Source of the DNA: Pseudoxanthomonas sp.
GTDB lineage: Bacteria; Pseudomonadota; Gammaproteobacteria; Xanthomonadales; Xanthomonadaceae
Length of the DNA: 64,000 bases
Reading direction: 5' to 3'
Assembly: GCF_035999195.1 (NCBI RefSeq)
Contig: NZ_DASYGY010000007.1
Coordinates: 62,001-126,000, forward strand
Part shown: positions 25,481 through 34,285 of the stretch, one piece after another
Numbering within the stretch: the stretch's first letter is position 1
Layout: every line of letters begins with the position of its first letter
Translations under genes and position numbers: made by a program
Notes under the pieces: model-generated
Database searches by the model: none
What the model saw: the letters and a program-made list of their open reading frames with translations, nothing else
Told to the model about the DNA's origin: nothing

Positions 25481-26131
25481 TCAGCACCCCATCGGTGGCA
25501 GGAAGGTCACTGTCGACACCACCACCCAGGCGCCCCGCCGCAGGACTTCCACCCGCACGCGCACCGCACTGATCGCCACGAACGGCGATACCGTGCCCAG
25601 CGCATCGCCGTGGCCGATGCGCGGAATCCACATGTCGGCCTGCGCCGCGTCTCCTTGCGCCGCCGTGTGCGCACGCACCGCCGCGTCCAGCTCGGCCCGC
25701 GTGTAGTCCGGGAAGCAGTCTTGCTGTTGCGGCGACGGCGTCGGCAATACGAACGACACGGCGTCCAGCGCCCTGGCGGTCTGCCAGTCGGACCGGCAAT
25801 GCTTCCAGTCGGTCAGGTCCAGGTGCGGGCCTTCCGCACTCAGGCCGAGGCTGGTTTCGTACTGCACGCGCACGCGCCAGCGTTCGCCCGCCACGGTCGG
25901 CTGCAGTTGCAGCGTGGCCCCGTAGACCTCGTCGCCCAGGTCCAGCGGCACGTCCAGCGACGCCGGCACCTCGCCCTCGTGCGTCCATCCGGTGAACGAA
26001 TACTCGGTCCCCACGTGCGGCAACACGCGGATGCCCGAGAGGACCTGCGCCTGCAGTGGTGCGCACAGGACCAGCAGGAACAGCAGCGCCAACGCGCACC
26101 GCATCGACACGACGTCCCGCAGCTTCTTCAT
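25481..26131 (-). CDS. Secreted hypothetical protein
   Basis: The 216-residue protein has a signal peptide (MRCALALLFLLVLCAPLQAQ following a short basic start) and a beta-rich mature domain with several Trp and a few Cys. I do not recognise a family. GGGG lies eight bases before ATG at 26131; an ATG nine codons later is a possible alternative start. It probably acts in the periplasm. The gene is divergent from the small acidic protein gene at 26320. Confidence 0.7.
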   Translation of the reverse strand: MKKLRDVVSMRCALALLFLLVLCAPLQAQVLSGIRVLPHVGTEYSFTGWTHEGEVPASLDVPLDLGDEVYGATLQLQPTVAGERWRVRVQYETSLGLSAEGPHLDLTDWKHCRSDWQTARALDAVSFVLPTPSPQQQDCFPDYTRAELDAAVRAHTAAQGDAAQADMWIPRIGHGDALGTVSPFVAISAVRVRVEVLRRGAWVVVSTVTFLPPMGC

Positions 26132-26319
26132 CCCTGCATCCCCGGACAGCCCGACCCTGCGGCCATGGTAGCGCCCCGGTGCGGCGCTCGCGTGTCGCGT
26201 GTCGACCGATGCCACAACCTGAACGCACCGCTGCCGTTCCCAAGGTTGCTTCACGGCGGCGTGACTCCGCGGGTCCTAGCTTCGCCGGAACGAGATGCGC
26301 ACGACGCGCGGAGGAACAC

Positions 26320-26610
26320 ATGACGATGATCAGACTGCGGGCCACCGGCCCGCGCAGCGGGTTCGATGCCCTGCTGGCGGCCCTGCATGGAGTGGACGGC
26401 GTGGAGCACGTGGAAGAGGTCGCCGACCTGATGCCGCACATGGACGACGACGATTCCAGTTCCGCCGGCCTGTCCGACGCCATGCCCGGTGGCGATGTCC
26501 ATGCCGTGGAAGTCGAAGCCGCCGCGTCGCGTGCCGACGGCGTGCGCGGCACCGCCGACGATGTCGCGGCCCGTTACGGGCTGGTGATCGAATACGTCGA
26601 TACCTTCTGA
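26320..26610 (+). CDS. Hypothetical acidic 96-residue protein
   Basis: A strong GGAGG precedes ATG at 26320. The first 40 residues look like a small alpha/beta sandwich (TMIRLRATGPRSGFDALLAAL, then VEHVEEVADLMPH). A stretch of aspartates (DDDDSS) and an acidic tail follow. It has no signal peptide or known motif. Its stop is five bases before the proposed TTG start of the topoisomerase gene, so they are likely co-transcribed. Confidence 0.7.
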   Translation: MTMIRLRATGPRSGFDALLAALHGVDGVEHVEEVADLMPHMDDDDSSSAGLSDAMPGGDVHAVEVEAAASRADGVRGTADDVAARYGLVIEYVDTF

Positions 26611-26615
26611 GCGTC

Positions 26616-27611
26616 TTGGCCGGCCTGCACTACACCTCCGATGCGATGCCCGGCCTGCGCCGGCAGCGTCGGGGTCGCGGCTTCGCCTACGTCGATGCGC
26701 GTGGCCGGCCCGTCCGCGACGCCGCCACTCTGGCGCGCATCCGCCAGTTGGCCATTCCACCGGCGTATACCGACGTGTGGATCTGCGCCGACGCGCGCGG
26801 CCACCTGCAGGCGACCGGCCGTGATGCACGCGGTCGCAAGCAGTACCGCTACCACACGGCCTGGCAGGCCGAGCGCGGCGCCCGCAAGTACGACCGCCTG
26901 ATCGCCTTCGCCGACGCGCTTCCGCGCCTGCGCCGGCAGGTGCGCGCCGACCTGGCGCTGTCCGGGTTCCCGCGGCCGAAGGTGGTCGCGCTGGTGGTCG
27001 CCCTGCTCGGCCACACGCTCCTGCGCGTCGGCAACGCGAGCTACCAGAAGGAGAATGGTTCCTACGGCCTGACCACGTTGCGCAACGTGCATGCGCGTTT
27101 CGTCGCCGGCAGCGAGGTGCGCTTCGCCTTCCGCGGCAAGGGCGGCAAGCCGCTGGAATCCAGCGTGTCCGATGCGCGCCTGGTACGCCTGGTGCGCCAA
27201 TGCCGCCAGCTGCCCGGACAGGCGCTGTTCCAGTACCGCGAGAACGGCACCGTCCACCGCATCACCTCCAGCGACGTCAATGCGTATCTGCAGCAGCACC
27301 TGCAGGGCCCGTACACCGCGAAGGACTTCCGCACCTTCGGGGCCACCCTGCTCGCCTTCCGCACGCTGGCGGGCGTGGCGCCTCCGGCCGGGGGCGAAGA
27401 CCCGCGGCGCACGCAGGTGAAGCTGGCGGTACTGCGCGCCGCCGCCGATCTGCTGGGCAACACGCCACGCATCTGCGAGAAGAACTACGTGGACCCGCGT
27501 GTCTTCGCGGGCTGGGAAGCCGGTGAACTCCAGCGCGCCACCCGCAACGCGAGCGGGCCCCGGCAGTGGGAACGCGCAGCGATCCGCTACCTGCGACGTG
27601 CGCGGGCATGA
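26616..27611 (+). CDS. DNA topoisomerase IB
   Basis: The 331-residue enzyme relaxes supercoiled DNA through a 3'-phosphotyrosine intermediate. It resembles the poxvirus-like bacterial topoisomerase IB family. The N-terminal domain (GRGFAYVDARGRPV, LAIPPAYTDVWIC) is followed by the catalytic core with HTLLRVGNASY (Arg 137), KDFRTFGATL and the nucleophile Tyr291 in CEKNYVDPRVF. The usual tryptophan in the KDFRTW motif is Phe here. The start is uncertain: family alignment needs residues before the first ATG (26646), so I use TTG at 26616, although its ribosome binding site is weak. Confidence 0.88.
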   Translation: MAGLHYTSDAMPGLRRQRRGRGFAYVDARGRPVRDAATLARIRQLAIPPAYTDVWICADARGHLQATGRDARGRKQYRYHTAWQAERGARKYDRLIAFADALPRLRRQVRADLALSGFPRPKVVALVVALLGHTLLRVGNASYQKENGSYGLTTLRNVHARFVAGSEVRFAFRGKGGKPLESSVSDARLVRLVRQCRQLPGQALFQYRENGTVHRITSSDVNAYLQQHLQGPYTAKDFRTFGATLLAFRTLAGVAPPAGGEDPRRTQVKLAVLRAAADLLGNTPRICEKNYVDPRVFAGWEAGELQRATRNASGPRQWERAAIRYLRRARA

Positions 27612-27625
27612 CGACGCGGACAGGA

Positions 27626-27644
27626 CCGGTCGCAGCGCGACCGG
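27626..27644. terminator. Hairpin between convergent topoisomerase IB and pilZ genes
   Basis: CCGGTCGC and GCGACCGG pair around a three-base loop between two convergent stops. There is no T-run, so it is a weak or Rho-assisted terminator. Confidence 0.45.
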
Positions 27645-27653
27645 CCCCGCGCA

Positions 27654-28007
27654 TCACATGGTATGCGTGGGCTTCTCGCCGCTCAGGCTGCCGGCCAGCA
27701 TGGTCTCGATGCGGTTCTTGATGGCTTCGCCTTCGCCGTTCTCGGCGAACTGCACGCCGATGCCGGCCGCGCGGTTGCCCTGCGCACCGACCGGCGTCAC
27801 CCAGACCACCTTGCCGGCCACCGGCAGGCGGTCGCTGGATTCGGGCAGGGTGAGCAGCAGGAAGACCTCGTCGCCGAGGAAGTAGCGCTTCGGCGTGGGC
27901 ACGAAGATACCGCCGCCCTTCACGAACGGCATGTAGGCGTTGTAGAGCGCGGCCTTGTCCTTCACCGCCAGCGACAGGATGCCCTGCCGTCCACCTGCTG
28001 CATTCAT
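27654..28007 (-). CDS. pilZ: Type IV pilus PilZ-domain protein
   Basis: The 117-residue protein is a single PilZ domain (GILSLAVKDKAALYNAYMP, GGGIFVPT, YFLGDEVFLLLTLP, VVWVTP, GIGVQF). It lacks the RxxxR motif needed for cyclic-di-GMP binding, as known for the true PilZ protein of type IV pilus assembly. It acts in the cytosol with the pilus ATPase regulation machinery. ATG at 28007 follows the holB stop by 20 bases. This is the final gene of the fab-to-pilZ operon. Confidence 0.92.
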   Translation of the reverse strand: MNAAGGRQGILSLAVKDKAALYNAYMPFVKGGGIFVPTPKRYFLGDEVFLLLTLPESSDRLPVAGKVVWVTPVGAQGNRAAGIGVQFAENGEGEAIKNRIETMLAGSLSGEKPTHTM

Positions 28008-28026
28008 TCCCGTCTCCGTGTTTCCG

Positions 28027-29001
28027 TCAGCGGCGCGCCCCGACAGCGCGTCCGCGATCGCCACCGGCCCAGGCCAGCAGCAGTTCCACCATGGCCAGGT
28101 CGCCACGCACCGTGGTCCGCAACAGGTCGCGGGTGCGGTTGGCGGCGTCGAACCAGGCGGCCAGCTTGTTCAATCGGGCCGGATCGGTCAAGCCGAGGGT
28201 GCCCGCCTGCGCCAGCGCGAGGTCGGCCGCATGGCGCAGGCGCGCATCGGCCAGCTCGTCGTTGGCCCAGCGCTGCGCGGTCTCGACCACGCCGACCTCG
28301 CCCTTCTCCAGCCGCTGCAGATCGCGTGCCACGGCTTCGCGCAAGGCGAGCCCGTCATGGCGCAGCCAGTCGTCCGCCAGCCCCGGATGACCGCGTGCGG
28401 CCTCCAGCGCGCGCGATGCATCGGCAGCGGCATGGCCCTGCGCCTGCAGCCAGGCGAGCGCCTCGTCGCGCGGCGGCAGGCGGAACTCGATGCGCTGGCA
28501 GCGGCTGCGGATGGTGGCCGGCAGGCGCGCGGGCTGCGCGCTGACCAGCCACAGATAGCGGTTCGGTGCGGGTTCTTCGAGCGTCTTAAGCAGGGCGTTG
28601 CAGGCCGAACGGTTGATCGCGTCGGCCGGATCGATCAAGGCCACCTGCGCGCCGCCGTACTGCGGCGTAAGCGCGAGCTTCTGCGACACCTCGCGGATCT
28701 GGTCGATGACGATCTCGGTGCGCAGCTTGCTGCCGTCCTTGGTGGCGACGAACGAGACGACCTGAAGATCAGGATGCGTACCTGCGTCGATCAATCGCGC
28801 ACTGCGGTCATCGGGCGCAGGTTCGCCGTCGGGGCCGCGCTGCTGTGCCAGCACGCGGCGCGCAAGGCGATCCAGCACCGCGCGCTTGCCGAGACCGGCG
28901 GGACCGCAGACCAGCAGACCGTGGCCGAGCCGTCCGGATCCCAGCGCCGCGACGGCGTGGTCGTAGGCGCGCTGCTGCCAGGGCGAGAACACGATGCTCA
29001 T
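28027..29001 (-). CDS. holB: DNA polymerase III delta-prime subunit
   Basis: The 324-residue clamp-loader subunit has a degenerate Walker A (GPAGLGKRAVL) and the SRC-like motif in ATIRSRCQRIEF. The sensor region ALIDPADAINRSACNALLK is also present, as in bacterial delta-prime proteins. The cysteines of the zinc module are missing. The ATG overlaps the tmk stop (ATGA). It works with DnaX, encoded at 46556-48310 in this window. Confidence 0.93.
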   Translation of the reverse strand: MSIVFSPWQQRAYDHAVAALGSGRLGHGLLVCGPAGLGKRAVLDRLARRVLAQQRGPDGEPAPDDRSARLIDAGTHPDLQVVSFVATKDGSKLRTEIVIDQIREVSQKLALTPQYGGAQVALIDPADAINRSACNALLKTLEEPAPNRYLWLVSAQPARLPATIRSRCQRIEFRLPPRDEALAWLQAQGHAAADASRALEAARGHPGLADDWLRHDGLALREAVARDLQRLEKGEVGVVETAQRWANDELADARLRHAADLALAQAGTLGLTDPARLNKLAAWFDAANRTRDLLRTTVRGDLAMVELLLAWAGGDRGRAVGARR

Positions 29002-29660
29002 GCCAGGTCGCTGTCGGTCAGGGTACGCAGATAGGCACTGATCGCCGCATCGACGGCCGCGCCGACATCGGCGGGCGGCTGCGCGGCATCGATCACGCGG
29101 AAGCGCTTCGGCTCGGCGGCGGCGCGCGCGCGGAAGCCCGCCCGCACGCGCTCGAAGAAATCGTCCTGCTCGCTTTCGATGCGGTCCGGCCACAGGTCAC
29201 GGCCGGCGGTCCGCGCACGCCCTTCGCGCACGTCGAGATCCAGCAGCAGGGTCAGGCCCGGCTTCAGCCCCACCGCACGGCGTTCCAGCGCGGCGATCCA
29301 TTCCGGATCCAGTCCGCGACCTGCGCCCTGGTAGGCATAGCTGGAATCGGTGAAGCGGTCGCTGATGACGAACGCACCGCGCCGCAATGCCGGACGTACC
29401 ACGTCGCGCACGTGCTGCGCGCGCGAGGCGAACATCAGCAGCAGTTCGGTCTCGGCGGCGAGCGGCTCGTCCTGCGCACCCAGCAGCAGTTCGCGGATCC
29501 TCTCGGCCAGCGGCGTGCCGCCGGGCTCGCGCGTCAGCACCACGTCATGGCCGGCGGCCAGCAGCCGGTCGCGGATGGCGGTGATGGCGCTGGTCTTGCC
29601 GGCGCCTTCGCCCCCCTCCAGCGTGATCAGCCGCGGCTGCGACAGCAGCGCCTCGGTCAT
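28998..29660 (-). CDS. tmk: Thymidylate kinase
   Basis: The 220-residue kinase phosphorylates dTMP to dTDP. The P-loop GGEGAGKTS, the DR(Y/H/F) region ISDRFTDSSYAYQGAGRGLD and the LID region EGRARTAGRD are present. The form with few basic residues in the P-loop matches the E. coli-type enzyme. Both ends overlap neighbours by ATGA, with mltG upstream and holB downstream. Confidence 0.95.
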   Translation of the reverse strand: MTEALLSQPRLITLEGGEGAGKTSAITAIRDRLLAAGHDVVLTREPGGTPLAERIRELLLGAQDEPLAAETELLLMFASRAQHVRDVVRPALRRGAFVISDRFTDSSYAYQGAGRGLDPEWIAALERRAVGLKPGLTLLLDLDVREGRARTAGRDLWPDRIESEQDDFFERVRAGFRARAAAEPKRFRVIDAAQPPADVGAAVDAAISAYLRTLTDSDLA

Positions 29661-30724
29661 GGCGCTTCCGCCTTGCGCAGCGTTTCGCGGCGCGTCACCA
29701 GGTAGCGCGCCACGGCCGCGTTGTGCTCGGCCAGCGTGGCGGAGAAGATGTGCCGCCCGCTGCCATCGCCCACCGCGACGAAGTACAGCGCGCTGCCGTC
29801 GGCCGGATTCACCGCCGCCTTCAGCGCATCCACGCCGGGCATGGCGATGGGCGTGGGCGTCAGGCCCTTGCGGGTGTAGGTGTTGTACGGCGTGTCCGTG
29901 GTCAGGTCGCGACGACGGATATTGCCGTCGTAACTGCTGCCGATGCCGTAAATGACTGTGGGATCGGTCTGCAACGGCATGCCGATCTTCAGGCGCCGCG
30001 CGAACACGCCGGCGATGGCCGGACGCTCTTCGGCGATGCCGGTTTCCTTCTCGATGATCGACGCCAGGATCAGCGCTTCTTCGGCCGACTGCAGCGGGAT
30101 GTCCTGTGCGCGGTCGGCCCAGGCGGCGTCGACCGCCTTCTCCATGGCGCCATATGCACGCTTCAGCACATCCAGATCGGTTTCGCTGCGCGTGTAGACG
30201 TAGGTCTCGGGCAGGAAGCGGCCCTCCGGATGCTGGCCTTCATGGCCCAGCGCCGCCATCAGCTCGGCATCACTCAGATCCGCGGTCTTCTGCTGCAGCG
30301 GCGTGGCATCGCGTAGCGCGGCGCGCAGTTGGCGGATGTTCCAGCCTTCGACGATGGTGAAGCGGTACTGCAGGGTGCGGCCCTCGCGCATGCGCCGCAG
30401 CAGTTCGCGCGGCGTCAGCGACGGATCCAGCGCGTACTCGCCCACCTTGAGCTGGCTGGCGGTATCGGTCCGGCGAGCCAGCAGTCGCCACTGCAGGTCG
30501 GTGCCGTGCGAAACCCCTTTTTCGCGCAGCTTGCGCAACACGGTCGGGAAGGCATCACCACGCGCCACTTCGACGGTGGTGTCGGCCGCCACGCCGCCGA
30601 TGGGCGCGTCCGCGAAACCGCGATGGCCCTGCCACAGCCAGAACGCCGCGCCCGCCGCCAGGACCAGCAGCAGGACGAAGGTGATGACGATGAAGCGGCA
30701 ACCGCGCTTGAGTGCTGACGCCAC
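29657..30724 (-). CDS. mltG: Endolytic murein transglycosylase MltG
   Basis: The 355-residue inner-membrane lytic transglycosylase cleaves nascent peptidoglycan strands. A single N-terminal membrane segment (FIVITFVLLLVLAAGAAFWLW) is followed by a LysM-like part and the YceG catalytic domain. The catalytic Glu lies in ILASIIEKETG, and the conserved stretches MPLQTDPTVIYG and YNTYTRKGLTPTPIAMPG are intact. The start is GTG at 30724, set by AGGA in GAGGATTAC directly before it. The frame extends further upstream but without a site for initiation. Confidence 0.95.
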   Translation of the reverse strand: MASALKRGCRFIVITFVLLLVLAAGAAFWLWQGHRGFADAPIGGVAADTTVEVARGDAFPTVLRKLREKGVSHGTDLQWRLLARRTDTASQLKVGEYALDPSLTPRELLRRMREGRTLQYRFTIVEGWNIRQLRAALRDATPLQQKTADLSDAELMAALGHEGQHPEGRFLPETYVYTRSETDLDVLKRAYGAMEKAVDAAWADRAQDIPLQSAEEALILASIIEKETGIAEERPAIAGVFARRLKIGMPLQTDPTVIYGIGSSYDGNIRRRDLTTDTPYNTYTRKGLTPTPIAMPGVDALKAAVNPADGSALYFVAVGDGSGRHIFSATLAEHNAAVARYLVTRRETLRKAEAP

Positions 30725-31046
30725 GTAATCCTCGGTGCTCGAAGCAGGTGGTGCAGGATACCCGGTCGCCGTCTCAGGCTGTAGGCGCGCGCCTGACCTC
30801 CCTGCGGACGCACGCCGCAACCTCCGGTCCGGAACGAGCCGCCATCGGCTGGAGCGGATCCAGCTGCAGCGGTGTGACCCAAAAAACCAAGACACGGATC
30901 ACGGCAAATCAACGCAGATTGGACGTGTAGCGCGCATGGCGCTTCTTCGTACGATCCGCTTTTTTACGCTTTTATCAGTGTCAAACCGCTGCTCGAAGGC
31001 GCTTGCAGACCCGTGACGGCGGCTGGATGCCGTTCCAGGCGGGGCC
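30725..31046. other. Intergenic spacer pabB-mltG, no gene seen
   Basis: This 322-base stretch contains no convincing coding frame. It holds an A+T-rich part (30940-30990) with a TTGACA hexamer on the minus strand (30984-30979) but no good -10 box. A promoter for mltG-tmk-holB-pilZ may lie here. In Pseudomonas pabC occupies the place between fabF and mltG; it is not present here. Confidence 0.6.
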
Positions 31047-32408
31047 TCAGCCTTCCAGCGCCCGCAGCACGCCGCGGGCCTTGGCGCGGGTCTCGTCCAG
31101 TTCCTTGTCCGCCACGGAATCGGCGACGATGCCGGCCCCGGTGCGGAAGCGGGCCACGCTGCCGGTGCCGTCGGCCATGACCTCGGCGCTGCGGATCAGG
31201 ATGTTCAGGTCCAGGTCGCCGTCCCGGTTGAGCCAGCCGAACGCGCCGGTATAGGCGCCGCGCGGCACCTGTTCCAGTTCGGCGATGATCTGCATGCAGC
31301 GCACCTTGGGACAGCCGGTGATGGTGCCGCCGGGGAAGGTGGCGCGGATGACCTCGCCCGGCGTCGCGTCGCTGCGCAGGTGGCCGCGCACGTTGCTGAC
31401 GATGTGGTGCACGTGCGCGTAGCTCTCGACCGTCATCAGTTCGTCCACCTGCACGCTGCCGGGCGTGCAGACGCGGCCCAGGTCGTTGCGTTCCAGATCG
31501 ATCAGCATGACGTGCTCGGCGCGCTCCTTCGGGTGGCCGACGAGTTCGCGGATGCGGGCGGCATCGTCGTCGCCCTCGAAGCGCGGGCGCGTGCCGGCGA
31601 TGGGGCGGGTTTCCACGACCTCGCCACGCACCGACACCAGCCGTTCCGGCGACGAACTGACCACGGTCCAGTGCGGCGTGGCGAACAGGCCCGCGAACGG
31701 TGCGGGATTGGCGGTGCGCAGTCGCGCATACAGCGCGGCCGGATCCAGGGGCATATCGAAGCGCGCTCGCCAGGCACGCGACAGATTGACCTGGAAGATA
31801 TCGCCGGCGCGCAGGTAATCGAGGATGCGCTGGACGCCGGCGGTGAAGCGCGACGGTTCGTCTTCGTCGATGCGCGCAGGCGGTCGCCAGCCGGGTAGCG
31901 GTGGCATGTCGGCAGCGCGTGCGATGTCGACCGCGGTGCGCGCGATCAGCTCGCCCTGCCCCGCTTCCGCCACCACGACGCAATCGCCGGTGCTGCGATC
32001 GCGCAGGACGGCGGCAGGACATCGCAGAGCCAGCGCAACGGGCTGCGTCGCGGGGGCCTGCGGAAGCTGCAGTACCGGTTCCACCTGTTGCGCCAGCTCA
32101 TAGGCCAGCAGCAACGCCCAGCCACCGCGGAACGGCCAGCGCGGTTCCTCGCGGGGGACCCGCTGCGCCTGCCAGTGGCGGTCGAGCACGGCCAGGAAAT
32201 CGCCGGGCTCCACCGTGCCCTGAAGATCACGGGTGAGGCCGTCGGCGTCCAGCCTCAGGCCGGTGCCATCCGACACCAGCAGGAAATCCCAGCGTCCCTG
32301 CGCCGTGCCGGAAGCGACCGACTCCAGCAACACGGGATAGCGCTGCGGATCCTGGCGATGCAGGGCCAGCAGGTCGGTGTCGGCGGGGAGTGCGCGGGTT
32401 TCGATCAT
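31047..32408 (-). CDS. pabB: Aminodeoxychorismate synthase component I
   Basis: The 453-residue chorismate-binding enzyme should make 4-amino-4-deoxychorismate for folate synthesis, with a glutaminase partner elsewhere. C-terminal chorismate-domain motifs are intact: FQVNLSRAWRARF, SSSPERLVSV, LIDLERNDLGRV, ATFPGGTITGCPK. At 269-273 the sequence is PIAGT. E. coli PabB has PIKGT with a catalytic lysine, while anthranilate synthase has PIAGT. Assignment to pabB rests on context and overall N-terminal character, so anthranilate-synthase-like chemistry cannot be excluded. It lies downstream of fabF across a palindromic element. Confidence 0.82.
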   Translation of the reverse strand: MIETRALPADTDLLALHRQDPQRYPVLLESVASGTAQGRWDFLLVSDGTGLRLDADGLTRDLQGTVEPGDFLAVLDRHWQAQRVPREEPRWPFRGGWALLLAYELAQQVEPVLQLPQAPATQPVALALRCPAAVLRDRSTGDCVVVAEAGQGELIARTAVDIARAADMPPLPGWRPPARIDEDEPSRFTAGVQRILDYLRAGDIFQVNLSRAWRARFDMPLDPAALYARLRTANPAPFAGLFATPHWTVVSSSPERLVSVRGEVVETRPIAGTRPRFEGDDDAARIRELVGHPKERAEHVMLIDLERNDLGRVCTPGSVQVDELMTVESYAHVHHIVSNVRGHLRSDATPGEVIRATFPGGTITGCPKVRCMQIIAELEQVPRGAYTGAFGWLNRDGDLDLNILIRSAEVMADGTGSVARFRTGAGIVADSVADKELDETRAKARGVLRALEG

Positions 32409-32418
32409 GGGGGTCCTG

Positions 32419-32541
32419 GCCCCTTTCCCACCGGGAGAGGGGTTGGGGTGAGGGTGCGGAGAAGAGGCGACGGCTCAACGGCCGATGACTCCGCCGCACC
32501 CTCATCCGGCGCTGCGCGCCACCTTCTCCCGAGGGGAGAAG
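32419..32541. repeat. Palindromic intergenic repeat element
   Basis: Between fabF and pabB three inverted repeats are nested. A CCCTTTCCC/GGGAGAGGG hairpin is at 32421-32441. GGGTGAGGGTGCGG (32446-32459) pairs with CCGCACCCTCATCC (32494-32507). A perfect CCTTCTCCC/GGGAGAAGG hairpin is at 32523-32543. The word pattern (CCCTCATCCGGCGCTGCGCG, then CACCTTCTCCC) is one found as dispersed non-coding repeats in many proteobacteria. Confidence 0.75.
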
Positions 32542-32550
32542 GAAACAACA

Positions 32551-33792
32551 TCAGATACGCTTGAATACCAGCGTGCCGTTGGTGCCGCCGAACCCGAAAC
32601 CGTTGGATACCGCCACATCGATCTTCTTCTCGCGCGCCACGTTGGGCACGTAGTCGAGATCGCAGCCCTCGCCCGGCTCGTCCAGGTTGATGGTCGGCGG
32701 AATGATGCCGTGGTGGAGGGCCAGCACGGAGAAGATGGCTTCCGCACCACCCGCCGCGCCCAGCAGGTGGCCGGTCATCGACTTGGTGGAGCTGACCATG
32801 ATCCTGTACGCGTGGTCGCCCAGCGCGCGCTTCATCGCCAGCGTTTCGGCCAGGTCGCCCAGCGGCGTGGAGGTGCCGTGCGCATTGAGATACTCGACCT
32901 GGTCCGCGTTGAGGCCTGCATCCTTCAGCGCCGACAGCATGCAGCGCGCCGGGCCTTCGCCGTTCTCGCTGGGTGCGGTCATGTGGAACGCGTCCTGCGA
33001 CGCGCCGAAGCCGGCCAGTTCGCAGTAGATGCGCGCGCCGCGCGCCTTGGCGTGCTCGTATTCCTCCAGCACCAGGATGCCGGCGCCGTCGCCCAGCACG
33101 AAGCCGTCGCGGTCCTTGTCCCACGGGCGCGATGCGCGCGCGGGATCGTCGTTGCGGGTGGACATGGCCTTCATCGCGCAGAAACCGCCCACCGAGGTCG
33201 GCGACGAACCGCGCTCGGCGCCGCCGGCGATCATCACGTCGGCATCGCCGTACTGGATGGTGCGCATGGCGATGCCGATCGAATGGTTGGAGGTGGCGCA
33301 GGCCGACACCGCCGAATAACCGGGACCCTTGAGTCCCTTCATGATGCTCAGGTGGCCCGGCAGCATGTTGATGATGGTGCTGGGGATGTAGAACGGGGAA
33401 ATCTTGCGCGGGCCCCCTTCGTGCAGCTTCACCGCGGTTTCCTCGATGCCGAGGATGCCGCCGATGCCGGCGCCGATGATGGCGCCGATGCGCTCGGCAT
33501 TGGCTTCGGTGACGTCCAGCCCGGCGTCGTCCATCGCCATCAGCGATGCGGCCAGGCCGTAATGGATGAACGAGTCCATCTTCTTCACGTCCTTCGGCGG
33601 AACGAAGGCCGTGGGATCGAAACCGCGGATCTCGCCTGCGATCTTGGTGCTGTAGCCCTCGGTATCGAAGGTGGTGATCGGGCCCAGGCCCGAACGTCCG
33701 TTGACGATGCCGTCCCAGCTGCTGGCCATGTCATTGCCCAGGGGGGACACCAGGCCCATGCCGGTGACGACGACGCGACGACGCTGGCTCAT
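32551..33792 (-). CDS. fabF: Beta-ketoacyl-ACP synthase II
   Basis: The 413-residue condensing enzyme elongates acyl-ACP with malonyl-ACP. The active-site Cys is in SAVSACATSNHSIG, and the two catalytic His are in NAHGTSTPLGD and STKSMTGHLLGAAGG. The C-terminal NGFGFGGTNGTLVF is typical. It follows acpP in the fab operon. Confidence 0.97.
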   Translation of the reverse strand: MSQRRRVVVTGMGLVSPLGNDMASSWDGIVNGRSGLGPITTFDTEGYSTKIAGEIRGFDPTAFVPPKDVKKMDSFIHYGLAASLMAMDDAGLDVTEANAERIGAIIGAGIGGILGIEETAVKLHEGGPRKISPFYIPSTIINMLPGHLSIMKGLKGPGYSAVSACATSNHSIGIAMRTIQYGDADVMIAGGAERGSSPTSVGGFCAMKAMSTRNDDPARASRPWDKDRDGFVLGDGAGILVLEEYEHAKARGARIYCELAGFGASQDAFHMTAPSENGEGPARCMLSALKDAGLNADQVEYLNAHGTSTPLGDLAETLAMKRALGDHAYRIMVSSTKSMTGHLLGAAGGAEAIFSVLALHHGIIPPTINLDEPGEGCDLDYVPNVAREKKIDVAVSNGFGFGGTNGTLVFKRI

Positions 33793-33856
33793 ATCGGATT
33801 CCTCATGACTCTTGGCGGCCGCGCCCTACGCGGGCGCATGGGGGCCGGATACGCGC

Positions 33857-33876
33857 GGGGCCGCATGCGCGGCCCC
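33857..33876. other. GC-rich hairpin between acpP and fabF
   Basis: GGGGCCGC and GCGGCCCC pair perfectly around ATGC. No T-run follows on the minus strand, so it may be an attenuator or an RNA-stability structure rather than a full terminator. Confidence 0.5.
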
Positions 33877-33902
33877 GACACGGTTTGCTGCGACAGCCGG
33901 AC

Positions 33903-34142
33903 TTACGCCTTGACGTGCGCCTTGACGTAGTCGATGGCCTGCTGCACCGAAGTGATCTTCTCGGCTTCCTCGTCCGGAATCTCGCACTCGAACTCTTCTT
34001 CCAGCGCCATCACCAGTTCAACGGTGTCCAGCGAGTCGGCGCCCAGGTCATCGACGAACGATGCGCTGGTGGTGACTTCCTCTTCCTTCACGCCGAGTTG
34101 TTCGACGACGATTTTCTTGACGCGTTCTTCGATGCTGCTCAT
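33903..34142 (-). CDS. acpP: Acyl carrier protein
   Basis: The 79-residue acidic protein carries the growing acyl chain. The phosphopantetheine attachment serine is in LGADSLDTVELVMALEEEF. The start at ATG 34142 gives the usual length (SSIEERVKKIVVEQLGV). It lies between fabG and fabF as in most proteobacteria. Confidence 0.97.
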   Translation of the reverse strand: MSSIEERVKKIVVEQLGVKEEEVTTSASFVDDLGADSLDTVELVMALEEEFECEIPDEEAEKITSVQQAIDYVKAHVKA

Positions 34143-34285
34143 GGATTCGCTCCAGACGGAGATGGGTGACGTGTTGGATTCTGCCGACGCGGGGCGAGGG
34201 CAAACCGGGGATAGTGTAGTGGAAACCGACGGCGCGGGGCAGGTATCGCCAAACGCCATCGAATCAACCACTTACAGCTAATTCT

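Noticed and set aside
26295..26615. Upstream extension of the topoisomerase IB frame
   Set aside because: It overlaps the 96-residue gene in another frame, and its sequence does not resemble the family N-terminus.
30725..31046. Possible small gene or pabC remnant between pabB and mltG
   Set aside because: No frame shows aminotransferase class IV motifs or a ribosome binding site with a conserved start.
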